12,771 nt of DNA, taken from assembly GCA_016284575.1 (NCBI GenBank), contig JAEEPD010000222.1:1-12771 (forward strand). The letters run 5' to 3'. The stretch comes from Bacillota bacterium (lineage in GTDB: Bacteria > Bacillota > Clostridia > Peptostreptococcales > Anaerovoracaceae). Position numbers and translations under genes: made by a program. This document shows, in pieces, positions 6,272-12,771 of this stretch. The first letter of the stretch is position 1; each line of letters starts with the position of its first letter. The notes beneath the pieces were generated by a model. It made no database searches. It was not told the origin of the DNA and was given only the letters and a program-made list of their open reading frames with translations.

Positions 6272-6790
6272 ATGCGATTACTATTTGAACTGGACAAGAA
6301 GGACTACGATAAATGCACCCGTTCCTATGTCCGCAACTCAGCCAGGAGCATAATAATACGGAACGGCCGGGTGGCCATGGTCCACAGCCTGAAATACAAC
6401 TATTACAAATTCCCGGGCGGTGGCATAGAAGAAGGCGAGAGCATCGAGGATGCTGTGGTGCGGGAGACCCTGGAGGAGTCGGGGCTTAGGATCGACCGCA
6501 GCACCATGCGGGAGTACGGCTATGTCCACCGCATTCAGAAGAATACCTACGACAGCGAGGAGTGCTTTATTCAGGACAATTTCTATTATCTCTGCGAGGC
6601 AGGCGAGAGCCGGGCACCTCAGAAACTGGATGCCTACGAGGCCAGGGAGCGCTTTACTCTGGAATTCGTGGAGCCCGAAAAGGCAATGGCGGTGAACCGC
6701 GCCAAGGGCCACGGGCCAAAGGACCCGGTGATGCTGGAGCGGGAGGCAAGAGTCCTGGAGATGCTTAAAAACGAAGGCCTTCTGGGCTGA
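6272..6790 (+). CDS. NUDIX hydrolase
   Basis: This 172-residue protein is expected to hydrolyse a nucleoside diphosphate linked to another moiety, using Mg2+ or Mn2+. The NUDIX box Gx5Ex7REx2EExG is complete at 50-71: Gly50, Glu56, Arg64, Glu65, Glu68, Glu69 and Gly71. ARSIIIRNGRVAMVHSLKYNYYKFPGG before it gives the usual first strands. AGGAGG at 6258-6263 lies eight bases before ATG 6272. The gene sits between the histidine phosphatase and a hypothetical gene with gaps of 18 and 17 bases. A NUDIX enzyme plus a phosphatase could act in sequence on a nucleotide, but this is inference. Confidence 0.94.
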   Translation: MRLLFELDKKDYDKCTRSYVRNSARSIIIRNGRVAMVHSLKYNYYKFPGGGIEEGESIEDAVVRETLEESGLRIDRSTMREYGYVHRIQKNTYDSEECFIQDNFYYLCEAGESRAPQKLDAYEARERFTLEFVEPEKAMAVNRAKGHGPKDPVMLEREARVLEMLKNEGLLG

Positions 6791-6807
6791 AAAGAAGGGC
6801 CGCTTAC

Positions 6808-7467
6808 ATGAAAACTATCGAAACCAACGGCTGCTGGCTGGAGCCTGTCCCCGGCAGCGGTGACTGGTACTACGGAACGGATTATAAATACGGGGACCTT
6901 TACGAGGCAGAGGAGATAATAAAAGCCGGCAGGAATATAGAAGGCCGGGAGCTTTGCCTTGTGCGCTTCCCGGAGGGGCAGGTCTTCTGGCCTGTTCCGA
7001 AGGCCGAAAATGTGTACCCTGCAGAGCAGCCCGTCTTCTTTGAGGGTGCCATATATATCCTCGCCGCATATTTTGACGAAAAGCTTCTTCGCATCCTTCG
7101 CTTCGACTGCGAAAGCTGCAGTACAGAAATCTTCCTTGAGCTGCCCTTAGGCTGCGCAAAGGACTGCTACAATCTGAGGCTTGATCCTTCTCCCCTTACC
7201 ATCACAAGGCAGAGCGCCGCAGGCCGCGAATTTGAGATCATCTGGCCTGAGCAGGTCACGATGGAGATGGATGCTCACGACAGCTTCTTCCTGCGCCAGG
7301 GGGACCGCCTTTTCTTCAGCCGCTGGCACGAGGAGGGCGAGGGCGATAGCTACCGCTACTGGGAGGAGACCATAGTGCGGGGCCTGGATGGAACCGTGCT
7401 GGAGGTGCTGCCCGGGGATGTTAAGCTGATGCCGGACGGCCAGCTCTGGCTGCTTAAGCAGGCCTAA
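6808..7467 (+). CDS. Unrecognised 219-residue cytoplasmic protein
   Basis: I do not recognise the family. The frame is open for 219 codons, with codon use like its neighbours. Its start follows the NUDIX stop by 17 bases with a modest GAAGG site. No signal peptide, membrane helix or nucleotide-binding motif is visible. The sequence is rich in acidic and aromatic residues. It looks beta-rich, with repeated short strands around turns such as RFDCESCSTEIFLELP and RQGDRLFFSRWHEEGEGD, then GLDGTVLEVLPGDVKLMPDGQLWLL at the end. This could be a small propeller-like or sandwich fold, but that is a guess. Its position, last in the phosphatase-NUDIX operon, suggests co-expression with them. Confidence 0.8.
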   Translation: MKTIETNGCWLEPVPGSGDWYYGTDYKYGDLYEAEEIIKAGRNIEGRELCLVRFPEGQVFWPVPKAENVYPAEQPVFFEGAIYILAAYFDEKLLRILRFDCESCSTEIFLELPLGCAKDCYNLRLDPSPLTITRQSAAGREFEIIWPEQVTMEMDAHDSFFLRQGDRLFFSRWHEEGEGDSYRYWEETIVRGLDGTVLEVLPGDVKLMPDGQLWLLKQA

Positions 7468-7502
7468 ATGCGCTTAAACCGGTGTTGAAAGTAAAATCTA
7501 CG

Positions 7503-7540
7503 AAAAAACTCTCAGAGCCCGCTCAAACGGGCTCTGAGAG
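7503..7540 (-). terminator. Strong intrinsic terminator of the alcohol dehydrogenase gene
   Basis: A perfect 13-bp stem (CTCTCAGAGCCCG at 7509-7521, CGGGCTCTGAGAG at 7528-7540, 6-base loop) is followed on the minus strand by TTTTTT (plus 7503-7508). There is no U-tract on the plus strand, so it mainly serves the minus-strand gene, though the stem may also protect the 3' end of the converging transcript. Nothing else is seen in 7468-7611. Confidence 0.9.
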
Positions 7541-7611
7541 CGTTTAAAGGCTATATATTTCTGCCTCAGGTGACGCACGCCATCTTCGGCTGCCATCGGC
7601 AGAGTTTAATT

Positions 7612-8781
7612 CTACAGGCAGGCCTTGTAGATCTCCACCACGTCCTCCTCGGTCAGGGGAACGAAGGCTCCGGAGAGTCTTCCGCCGCCGTTGGCCTGAG
7701 CGGCCATAGCTTCGAAGTGCTCTGTGCCAATGCCAAGGTCTGTAAGGGTCATGGGTATGCCGCAGTCTGTGAAGAACTTCTCCAGCGCGTCGATGCCCTT
7801 CTGGGCCAGCTCAGCCTCATCGTAGCCCTCAAGGCCCCATACGTTCCTTGCGAATCTTACGAATCTCCACTGGCAGGAGGGATCCTTCTTTAAGATGTGA
7901 CGCATCCATCTGGGGGTGAGGATGGCAAGGCCCACGCCGTGGGTGATGTCGTAGAAGGCGGAAAGCTGATGCTCCATGGCGTGGCAGGGCCAGCCGGTGT
8001 ACTTCTTTCCGAACTCGGGGATGCCGGAGCAGGCGATGGACTCGGCATGCATCAGATTGGCTCTTGCAGAGTAGTTTTCGGGCTCAGCCAGAGCTATGGG
8101 AGCGTTCTTTATGACGGTCTTGAGAATAGTCTCAGCCAGTCCGTCGGAGAGCTCGCTGTCGGGAGTCACGGAGAAATAGCCCTCCATGATGTGGCTCATG
8201 ATGTCAGCGGCACCGGCAGCGGTCTGATATCTGGAAACGGTGAAGGTATAGGTGGGGTCCAGGATGGAGACCGAGGGATAGGTGAAGGATGCTCCCAGCT
8301 TTTCGTTGGTCTTCATGTTGGAAATAACGCCGCCTGCGTCAAAGTCGGAGCCGGTGGCGCTGATGGTCAGGATGTCCACAAGAGGCAGGGACTTTTTTCT
8401 GCCCTTCACGTTCTTGATCATGTACCAGAGGTCGTCGCCCTCGTAGTAATATCCGGAGCAGATGGCCTTGGAGCAGTCAAGAGTGCTGCCGCCGCCGACA
8501 GCCAGGACCACGTCGACCTTGTTTTCCCTGCAGATCTTAACGCCCTCCTCCACGGACTCGACTCTGGGGTTGGGATCGATGCCGGAGAGCTCGAATACGG
8601 TGAAGCCGCCGTCATTAAGGATCTTCATGATCTCGTCGTAGAGACCTGTCTTCTTGATGGAGCCGCCGCCGTAGGTCATCAGGACTCTGGTGCCGAACTG
8701 GCGCAGAGCCTCGTCCAGATGGGAGATCTGGCCCTTACCGAAGTATACTTTTGTAGGTATGTCGTGAATAAAGTTTTCCAT
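7612..8781 (-). CDS. Iron-containing alcohol dehydrogenase (YqhD/butanol dehydrogenase type)
   Basis: This 389-residue group III alcohol dehydrogenase probably reduces aldehydes to alcohols with NAD(P)H in fermentation or aldehyde detoxification. The metal ligands Asp193, His197, His267 and His281 fall at nearly the numbers known for E. coli YqhD (194, 198, 267, 281). The nucleotide-binding GGGS is at 96-99. A second GGGS at 38-41 in TYGGGSIKKTG is the element that favours NADPH in YqhD relatives. ATGSDFD at 142-148 is a variant of the usual ATGSEM block. ATG 8779-8781 has a strong AAGGAGG four bases upstream. It is monocistronic, with its own promoter and terminator, and is divergent from the DUF169 gene. 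Substrate range cannot be deduced. Confidence 0.95.
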   Translation of the reverse strand: MENFIHDIPTKVYFGKGQISHLDEALRQFGTRVLMTYGGGSIKKTGLYDEIMKILNDGGFTVFELSGIDPNPRVESVEEGVKICRENKVDVVLAVGGGSTLDCSKAICSGYYYEGDDLWYMIKNVKGRKKSLPLVDILTISATGSDFDAGGVISNMKTNEKLGASFTYPSVSILDPTYTFTVSRYQTAAGAADIMSHIMEGYFSVTPDSELSDGLAETILKTVIKNAPIALAEPENYSARANLMHAESIACSGIPEFGKKYTGWPCHAMEHQLSAFYDITHGVGLAILTPRWMRHILKKDPSCQWRFVRFARNVWGLEGYDEAELAQKGIDALEKFFTDCGIPMTLTDLGIGTEHFEAMAAQANGGGRLSGAFVPLTEEDVVEIYKACL

Positions 8782-8808
8782 ATTTCCTCCTTTATTTGCG
8801 AAATTTAT

Positions 8809-8836
8809 ATATTATTTTACCACAAGCGGCCGGCAA
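8809..8836 (-). promoter_or_regulatory. Promoter of the alcohol dehydrogenase gene
   Basis: On the minus strand TTGCCG (plus 8831-8836) and TAATAT (plus 8809-8814) are 16 bases apart, ending 27 bases before the ATG. An overlapping TAAAAT could also serve as the -10. Confidence 0.5.
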
Positions 8837-8874
8837 ACAGCCCGCTGCGGATGGAATTTGTCATTGGATTATCG

Positions 8875-8880
8875 TATAAT
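8875..8880 (+). promoter_or_regulatory. -10 box of the DUF169 gene promoter
   Basis: TATAAT lies 38 bases before the ATG at 8919. The -35 at 17 bases (TGGAAT) is weak, and a TTGTCA at 8858-8863 is too close to count. The divergent alcohol dehydrogenase promoter is about 40 bases away, so a shared regulator is possible. Confidence 0.45.
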
Positions 8881-8918
8881 TGCTATAGTCAGCGATCGCT
8901 TATTTATGAGGTTGAAAA

Positions 8919-9689
8919 ATGAAGAATAAAAATGACAGCGCTCTTTTGGAAAAGCTGAATCTTAAGATCCCGGCCATTGCCGTAAGGTTCTGCCTGGAGA
9001 AGCCGGACTGCGAGCATTATCAGGGGGATAAGGTAGCCTTCTGCATGTACATGAAGTACGCTCAGGATACCGGAAAGCATTTCTATATCGAGGCCGCGGA
9101 CGATGCCTGCTATGGCAAGCTGGCGCTTGGCATGGAGGATCTGCAGCCTGTGACCGCCAGCGGCGAGGCCGGCAAGGATTTTGGCGTTTTCAAGACCCAG
9201 ATGCCAAACCGCCTGCTCTACAAGGACCTGCCCATGCTTCCCAAGGGCACCATACGCTATGTGGAATACGCTCCCGCCATCAGCTGCGATTTCGATCCGG
9301 ACCTGCTCTTTTTCCTGACGGATATCGAGGAGGCGGACATCGTGATGAGAGCCACCAGCTATATTTCCGGGGACTTCTGGGAATCCGTATCCACGCCTGT
9401 AATGAGCTGCACCTGGATGTATGCATACCCGATGATCTCAAAGAAGGTGAATCACATAACCACCGGGCTCTACCACGGCCTTAAGCGCCGCAAGGCTTAC
9501 CCTGCGGGGCTGAGGATGATATCGGTCCCCTTCAACAAGTTCCCCGAATTCTTCCGTTCACTGGAGGAAATGGACTGGACCCTGATCTCCTTCCGGGAGG
9601 ATGAGGAGTCCAAGGCGGAGCTGGCCAGGCGCATGCAGCACTGGCAGGACATGGCGAAGGCGATAAACAGCCACGTGGATCTGCACTAG
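8919..9689 (+). CDS. DUF169 (COG2043) family protein
   Basis: This 256-residue protein is of the DUF169 (PF02596) family, widespread in anaerobic bacteria and archaea. To my knowledge it has no established function. Marks of the family are the opening IPAIAVRF, the FCMYMKYA segment, DDACYGKLALGM (61-72), YVEYAPA and the CTWMYAYP block. Cysteines at 25, 31, 42, 64, 123 and 164 could bind metal or a cluster, but they are scattered rather than in a ferredoxin pattern. No signal peptide or membrane segment is seen. ATG 8919 has GAGG at 8908-8911. The stop codon overlaps the stop of the convergent substrate-binding protein gene by three bases, and no terminator lies between them. Confidence 0.87.
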   Translation: MKNKNDSALLEKLNLKIPAIAVRFCLEKPDCEHYQGDKVAFCMYMKYAQDTGKHFYIEAADDACYGKLALGMEDLQPVTASGEAGKDFGVFKTQMPNRLLYKDLPMLPKGTIRYVEYAPAISCDFDPDLLFFLTDIEEADIVMRATSYISGDFWESVSTPVMSCTWMYAYPMISKKVNHITTGLYHGLKRRKAYPAGLRMISVPFNKFPEFFRSLEEMDWTLISFREDEESKAELARRMQHWQDMAKAINSHVDLH

Positions 9690-10690
9690 ACCCCGGCGTA
9701 GCCGCTGAGCTCGATGATTTTCTGGCCTTCGGGACTGAGTATCCAGTCCAGAAGGCTTTTTACATTGGGATTCCGGTCATTTTTGCGGCAGACCGCGTAG
9801 AAGTTGGACACTATGGGGTATTTTTCGCTGCGTATGTTCTCGGGACTGGGGTAAACACCGTTTAAGGACAGCATTTTTACTCCGCTGGAGGCGGAAAGGC
9901 TGGATACATAGTAGCGGAAGGAAAAGCCTATGGAGCTTCCGAGGAAGCTGAATTTATCGTCCTTTATGGGGGTGTCGCCCATAAAGCGCAGCATAGAGCT
10001 CTGGCTGCCGCTTCCGGGATTTCTCTGAAGAACGCTTATGTGCTTTTTTTCGCCCCCCAGCTGCTCCCAGTTGGTGTACTGTCCTGAGTAGATGCCGCGG
10101 ACCTGCTCTATGCTCAGGTCATCCACCGGGTTATTGGCATTGACCACGAAAACAAAGGCCTCCCGGCCTATGGGGACCAGCTCCAGCTCCACGCCCTTTT
10201 CAGCGGCATAGGCCAGCTGCTCATTGGAGGGTCCGGCGCAGAAGACGATGTCCGCGTCTCCGTCCACGATAGCCTTGTAGGCGCCTCTGGTGTTGCGCAT
10301 CTGAAGCCTGCTGCCGGGGGAAAAGTGCGTGTCATTAAAGCTTACGCTATCCACCGGGTACACGGAGGCCGCAATGCCTGAAAAAACAGGATAAAGAGCC
10401 GCCGCTCCGTCCATGACGGGAAGCTCGCCCTCGAGCCTGAAGTCCGTGTCCACCCTTTCCGCAAGGCCACCCGAAACGCCCTCGGGAAGGGCGTCAAGGC
10501 AGGAATCAAAGGGCAGAAAATCCTTCAGCTCCACGGATTTTGCCAGCATGCCCGTGCTCTGCCTTTTTATGACCCTCTGGGTAAAGAGCAGGTAAATGCT
10601 CAGGTCCAGCAGGCCAAATACCAGTATAACGGCAAAAAGCAGCGCCAGCTGCTTTTTTAGCTTTGTCTTATCTATGCCGCCCATGCTCAC
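9686..10690 (-). CDS. Membrane-anchored PstS-like substrate-binding protein
   Basis: This 334-residue periplasmic-binding-protein-fold protein resembles phosphate-binding PstS. After a basic start (KTKLKK), residues 14-36 form one hydrophobic helix with no lipobox Cys. The helix therefore probably anchors the protein outside the membrane rather than being a lipoprotein signal. Family marks are MDGAAALYP (93-101), the block from NANNP to the YTNWEQLGG at 184-213, RNPGSGSQ (223-230) and LDWILSPEGQKII (314-326). The start is GTG 10688-10690, which overlaps the stop of the upstream small gene as GTGA and has GGAGG four bases before it. ATG 10682-10684 is an alternative, with the site ten bases away. 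No PstA, PstB, PstC or PhoU gene is adjacent. It may be a sensor or accessory binding protein; the ligand is unproven. Confidence 0.85.
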   Translation of the reverse strand: MSMGGIDKTKLKKQLALLFAVILVFGLLDLSIYLLFTQRVIKRQSTGMLAKSVELKDFLPFDSCLDALPEGVSGGLAERVDTDFRLEGELPVMDGAAALYPVFSGIAASVYPVDSVSFNDTHFSPGSRLQMRNTRGAYKAIVDGDADIVFCAGPSNEQLAYAAEKGVELELVPIGREAFVFVVNANNPVDDLSIEQVRGIYSGQYTNWEQLGGEKKHISVLQRNPGSGSQSSMLRFMGDTPIKDDKFSFLGSSIGFSFRYYVSSLSASSGVKMLSLNGVYPSPENIRSEKYPIVSNFYAVCRKNDRNPNVKSLLDWILSPEGQKIIELSGYAGV

Positions 10691-10842
10691 AGGCCCTCCG
10701 TGGCTATATAGCTGAGTATGGATACGCTGCTTCTGAGCTCCACAGTGTGGATCACAAGAAGCAGGGTCACAAGCACGCAGACCAGAATTACTGCTGCAAG
10801 TATTTTGTAAAATAGACTGTCTTTCATTGGATCATGGTGCAT
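10687..10842 (-). CDS. Small single-pass membrane protein (51 residues)
   Basis: This short gene is easy to miss. On the minus strand ATG 10840-10842 opens 51 codons ending at TGA 10687-10689. Residues 1-13 are polar (MHHDPMKDSLFYK), residues 14-33 are a strongly hydrophobic helix (ILAAVILVCVLVTLLLVIHT), and the last 18 residues are outside it. The start lies two bases after the upstream gene's TAA, and the stop overlaps the next GTG by the GTGA arrangement. Both spacings point to translational coupling in a three-gene unit. No clear ribosome binding site of its own is visible; Met6 at 10827 is another possible start. I recognise no family. The expected topology has the N-terminus in the cytoplasm or a simple anchor with a short tail. 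Confidence 0.72.
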   Translation of the reverse strand: MHHDPMKDSLFYKILAAVILVCVLVTLLLVIHTVELRSSVSILSYIATEGL

Positions 10843-10844
10843 TT

Positions 10845-11093
10845 TTACATCAGCGGGATTATGCCGGTGAAGGCACCCACCAGAAATACGAAAATGAATA
10901 CGCAGAATGCGCAGGGGATAAGAAATATAGTCTGCAGGAAATAGCCCCAGCCCTTGGAGATGGAGCCCTCCTTCATTTTATTCCACACGGCTTTTGTCAG
11001 ATATGCAAAAAGCACTATCATGCACAGGGGCACGCCTAAAAAAAGTCCCATATATAATACCTCTTTTGTCGACAGATGTAAAAGTGCTATCAT
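10845..11093 (-). CDS. Small two-helix membrane protein (82 residues)
   Basis: This protein has two long hydrophobic segments. The first is at about residues 11-32 (VLYMGLFLGVPLCMIVLFAYL), the second at about 51-80. A short basic loop between them (KAVWNKMKEGSISKG) predicts that the loop faces the cytoplasm. ATG 11091-11093 is chosen because AGGAGG lies five bases upstream; a longer frame to 11126 would bury that site. I do not recognise the family. It is first in the compact unit with the 51-residue protein and the substrate-binding protein, behind an extended -10 promoter. Confidence 0.75.
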   Translation of the reverse strand: MIALLHLSTKEVLYMGLFLGVPLCMIVLFAYLTKAVWNKMKEGSISKGWGYFLQTIFLIPCAFCVFIFVFLVGAFTGIIPLM

Positions 11094-11130
11094 CGTTTCC
11101 TCCTGCCAGAGAATCAATTCCAACACAAAT

Positions 11131-11139
11131 ATTATACCA
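11131..11139 (-). promoter_or_regulatory. Extended -10 promoter of the membrane protein/substrate-binding operon
   Basis: The minus strand reads TGGTATAAT, a perfect extended -10, about 40 bases before the ATG at 11093. A TGATTT at 17 bases is a poor -35. It sits immediately downstream of the previous gene's terminator, which makes a separate promoter logical. Confidence 0.6.
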
Positions 11140-11150
11140 TAGGCTGCAAT

Positions 11151-11179
11151 AAAAAATCAGACAGCCTGTGCTGTCTGAT
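11151..11179 (-). terminator. Intrinsic terminator of the papain-like gene
   Basis: A perfect 10-bp stem (ATCAGACAGC at 11156-11165, GCTGTCTGAT at 11170-11179, 4-base loop) is followed on the minus strand by TTTTTT. It lies 22 bases after the stop codon at 11201. Confidence 0.9.
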
Positions 11180-11200
11180 CATAATATTTTCTTAAGGCTC

Positions 11201-11746
11201 CTAAGCAGCGGAATACTCCCTGAGAAGTCCGGTATAGACAACCTCTGCGTTGGGCATGTTCAGAAACTGCATGGGGTGGATGATGGGTGTAAGATCCTCG
11301 CACTCTTCCGGCTCCACGCTCTCCAGCAGATCCCTTACGAACTCGGAGCAGTAATAGTGATCCTCCTGCTTCCAGCAGACCCTGATGCCTGCAAGAAACA
11401 GTCCCAGATAGTTGTAATGATAGCGCTTCCTGTCGGAAAGCATCTCCTTTATGCGCAGCTGTATGCCCTCGTAGCTCTCCTCCGCTACGGTCAGACGCAG
11501 CACCACCACCTTTGTATCCTTAAAGCGCTTGAAGGTACCACTCTTGGCCGATTCAGTCACAAAGCCTCCCAGGAAGGGGAAAAATGTGTACACGCGGCCG
11601 AAGGAGTACATGCATTCCAGCTCCTTGCTCAGGCTTATGGAGGCGTGATTGTACTTCGCGCCGGTCAGGCATCTGAGTATCAGAGAAACGATACTGCCCG
11701 ACTGGCTCACCACTATATATATCTGCCTGGTCTTGTCATTTTGCAT
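11201..11746 (-). CDS. Permuted papain-like (YiiX/NlpC-P60-related) protein
   Basis: This 181-residue protein has the circularly permuted cysteine-peptidase layout, with the histidine before the cysteine. His34 is in KYNHASISL and Cys133 is in YYCSEFVRDLL. Between them lies a region rich in aromatic and basic residues. Such proteins act as amidases or peptidases on cell-wall or lipid-linked substrates, but this one has no signal peptide, so a cytoplasmic role is likely. A true third catalytic residue is not assigned. ATG 11744-11746 is chosen because the family opening (IYIVVSQSGSIVSLILRCLTG) starts right after it and GAGGGA lies about nine bases upstream. An upstream frame to 11806 has no site and overlaps the promoter. 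It is a single-gene unit with its own promoter and terminator. Confidence 0.78.
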   Translation of the reverse strand: MQNDKTRQIYIVVSQSGSIVSLILRCLTGAKYNHASISLSKELECMYSFGRVYTFFPFLGGFVTESAKSGTFKRFKDTKVVVLRLTVAEESYEGIQLRIKEMLSDRKRYHYNYLGLFLAGIRVCWKQEDHYYCSEFVRDLLESVEPEECEDLTPIIHPMQFLNMPNAEVVYTGLLREYSAA

Positions 11747-11804
11747 TATGTCTCTTCCCTCACATTTTGCGGCTTGGGCGCCCCTGCGCCAAAGCATTTC
11801 ATGC

Positions 11805-11833
11805 ATAATACAATATAACAGACCGTTTGTCTA
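11805..11833 (-). promoter_or_regulatory. Promoter of the papain-like gene
   Basis: On the minus strand TAGACA (plus 11828-11833) and TATTAT (plus 11805-11810) are exactly 17 bases apart. The resulting leader of about 50 bases contains a GC-rich inverted repeat around 11772-11792. No gene is seen in 11747-11921. Confidence 0.6.
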
Positions 11834-11921
11834 TCACTTTTTTCGCTAAAAGTGTACTTTTTAAAAAGATTATTACAAATGGGAAAGGATTGCTCTGCGC
11901 AGCTGAAGCTGAGGCTAAAAA

Positions 11922-12771
11922 TTACTGCTGATCCTCCAGCTTAAGCTCGTCCATGCCCTCGAGGCCCCTCTTCTGCAGGCCCCAGTGCACCAGCTTGCCG
12001 ATAATGTCGTAGATGACGGCGAAAAGGGGTACGCCGATGATCATTCCCACAAAGCCGAAGCAGCCGCCGAAAAGGATGATGGCGAAAAGCACCCAGAAGC
12101 TGGAAAGTCCGGTGCTGTTTCCGAGGATGCGGGGGCCGATGACGTTGCCGTCCAGCTGCTGCAGCACCAGGATTATCACCAGGAACCCCAGGGCCTTCAC
12201 AGGACTTTCGACCAGGACCAGTACCGCCGAGGGAATAGCTCCGATGAAGGGCCCGAAGAAGGGTATGATGTTGGTCAGGCCCACGATGACGGATATGAGA
12301 AGGGCGTTCGGGATTGCCGCGATGCTGCAGACAATGTAGCACAGCAGCCCGATTATGGCCGAATCCAGCATCTTTCCGCTGAGAAAGCCGGAGAACATCT
12401 TATCCATATAGATGATCTCATCCCTGATGACGCGGCTCCAGTGGGCGTTGAAAATACAGCGCAGAAGGTCCTCGCTCTGCCTTTTGAAGAGCTTGCGGCT
12501 GGCCAGCACATAGACCGCCACGATTATGCCGATGACTACGTCCTTGAGGGTATTCACCACGCTGAGAACGCCGCTGCCCACATTGCCCATGATGGAGCCC
12601 ATGGAGGGGATCAGGGATTCCTTCAGCCAGTTTTCGAAGGTGGTGGAAACGGACTCATAGGCGGTGTCGAAATAGCTCTGCAGAACCTCGTTATCCGCCA
12701 TCTGGGCTTCCAGCCTCACTGCCAGGGCATCCAGCTTGCCGGGCAGGGTCTCGCTTAGATTTACGATGTTT
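11922..12771 (-). CDS. AI-2E family transporter, 3' part (cut by the window edge)
   Basis: The frame stays open to the right edge, so the N-terminus is missing; 282 residues and the TAA at 11922 are visible. It is a polytopic membrane protein of the AI-2E/UPF0118 (PF01594) family. That family includes TqsA-type proteins and sodium/proton antiporters; autoinducer-2 export is shown for few members. Family marks are the helix near VVIGIIVAVYVLASRKLF, the conserved GLTNIIPFFGPFIGAIP, VIGPRILGNSTGLSSFWVLF and GFVGMIIGVPLFAVIYDII. The C-terminal tail is charged (GLEGMDELKLEDQQ). A GTG at 12717-12719 is internal to the frame and is not taken as the start. No convincing terminator follows the stop. 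Confidence 0.93.
   Translation of the reverse strand, partial: NIVNLSETLPGKLDALAVRLEAQMADNEVLQSYFDTAYESVSTTFENWLKESLIPSMGSIMGNVGSGVLSVVNTLKDVVIGIIVAVYVLASRKLFKRQSEDLLRCIFNAHWSRVIRDEIIYMDKMFSGFLSGKMLDSAIIGLLCYIVCSIAAIPNALLISVIVGLTNIIPFFGPFIGAIPSAVLVLVESPVKALGFLVIILVLQQLDGNVIGPRILGNSTGLSSFWVLFAIILFGGCFGFVGMIIGVPLFAVIYDIIGKLVHWGLQKRGLEGMDELKLEDQQ

Noticed and set aside
7897..8922. Plus-strand open frame of 341 codons
   Set aside because: It lies antisense to the alcohol dehydrogenase gene, whose catalytic residues are all intact. The Gly/Val/Asp-rich product is typical of a shadow frame in moderately GC-rich DNA.
11835..11861. Alternative hairpins that could be an attenuator or terminator
   Set aside because: CACTTTT/AAAAGTG and AAAAGT/ACTTTT are short, AT-only stems with no U-tract in the right place. 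They overlap or flank the -35 region of the papain-like gene, outside its transcript.
11985..12758. Plus-strand open frame of 257 codons
   Set aside because: It is antisense to the AI-2E family gene; the His/Asp/Gln-rich product is a shadow of conserved membrane helices on the other strand.
1..12771. Mobile element, prophage, CRISPR array or tRNA-linked island
   Set aside because: No integrase, transposase, phage gene, terminal inverted repeat pair or regularly spaced repeat was seen. The sequence right of the tRNA is a normal terminator, with no repeat of the tRNA 3' end.

Overview
The window looks like ordinary chromosome from an obligately anaerobic Bacillota, most likely a Clostridia/Lachnospiraceae-type organism (inference). 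The grounds are an AmmeMemoRadiSam gene set, DUF2284 and DUF169 cysteine-rich proteins, a YqhD/butanol-dehydrogenase-type iron alcohol dehydrogenase, strong AGGAGG ribosome binding sites, TATAAT-type -10 boxes, U-tract intrinsic terminators, and moderate GC with frequent ATA/AGG codons. I see no integrase, transposase, phage gene, CRISPR array or rRNA.

Layout, left to right. (1) 1-747: tRNA-Lys(CTT), a two-way terminator, and on the minus strand a 3-methyladenine DNA glycosylase I gene (tag). (2) 801-1084, minus: a 94-codon coiled-coil-like gene just upstream of tag, broken by an apparent single-base deletion in an A-run. (3) 1261-4603, plus: an extended -10 promoter, an APH/choline-kinase-fold kinase, an overlapping fused MEMO-AMMECR1 protein, and the cognate radical SAM enzyme, closed by a two-way terminator. 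This is the AmmeMemoRadiSam system, conserved but, to my knowledge, without a settled biochemical role. (4) 4629-5521, minus: two separately transcribed small genes, DUF2284 (metal-binding) and DUF4177, with a terminator and a good promoter between them. (5) 5691-7467, plus: a likely three-gene operon of histidine phosphatase, NUDIX hydrolase and an unrecognised 219-residue protein. (6) 7503-8836, minus: a monocistronic iron-containing alcohol dehydrogenase with its own promoter and strong terminator. (7) 8875-9689, plus: a DUF169 protein whose stop overlaps the convergent next gene. (8) 9686-11139, minus: a compact operon of an 82-residue and a 51-residue membrane protein followed by a membrane-anchored PstS-like substrate-binding protein, with no ABC permease or ATPase beside it. 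(9) 11151-11833, minus: a permuted papain-like (YiiX/NlpC-P60-related) protein with its own promoter and terminator. (10) 11922-12771, minus: the C-terminal part of an AI-2E-family membrane protein that runs off the window edge.

The two best candidates for under-described biology are the AmmeMemoRadiSam operon with its translationally overlapping kinase, and the tightly coupled small-membrane-protein/substrate-binding-protein operon. The 51-residue gene in the latter is short enough to be missed by length-filtered annotation. Much of the rest is conserved housekeeping or family-level 'domain of unknown function' content.
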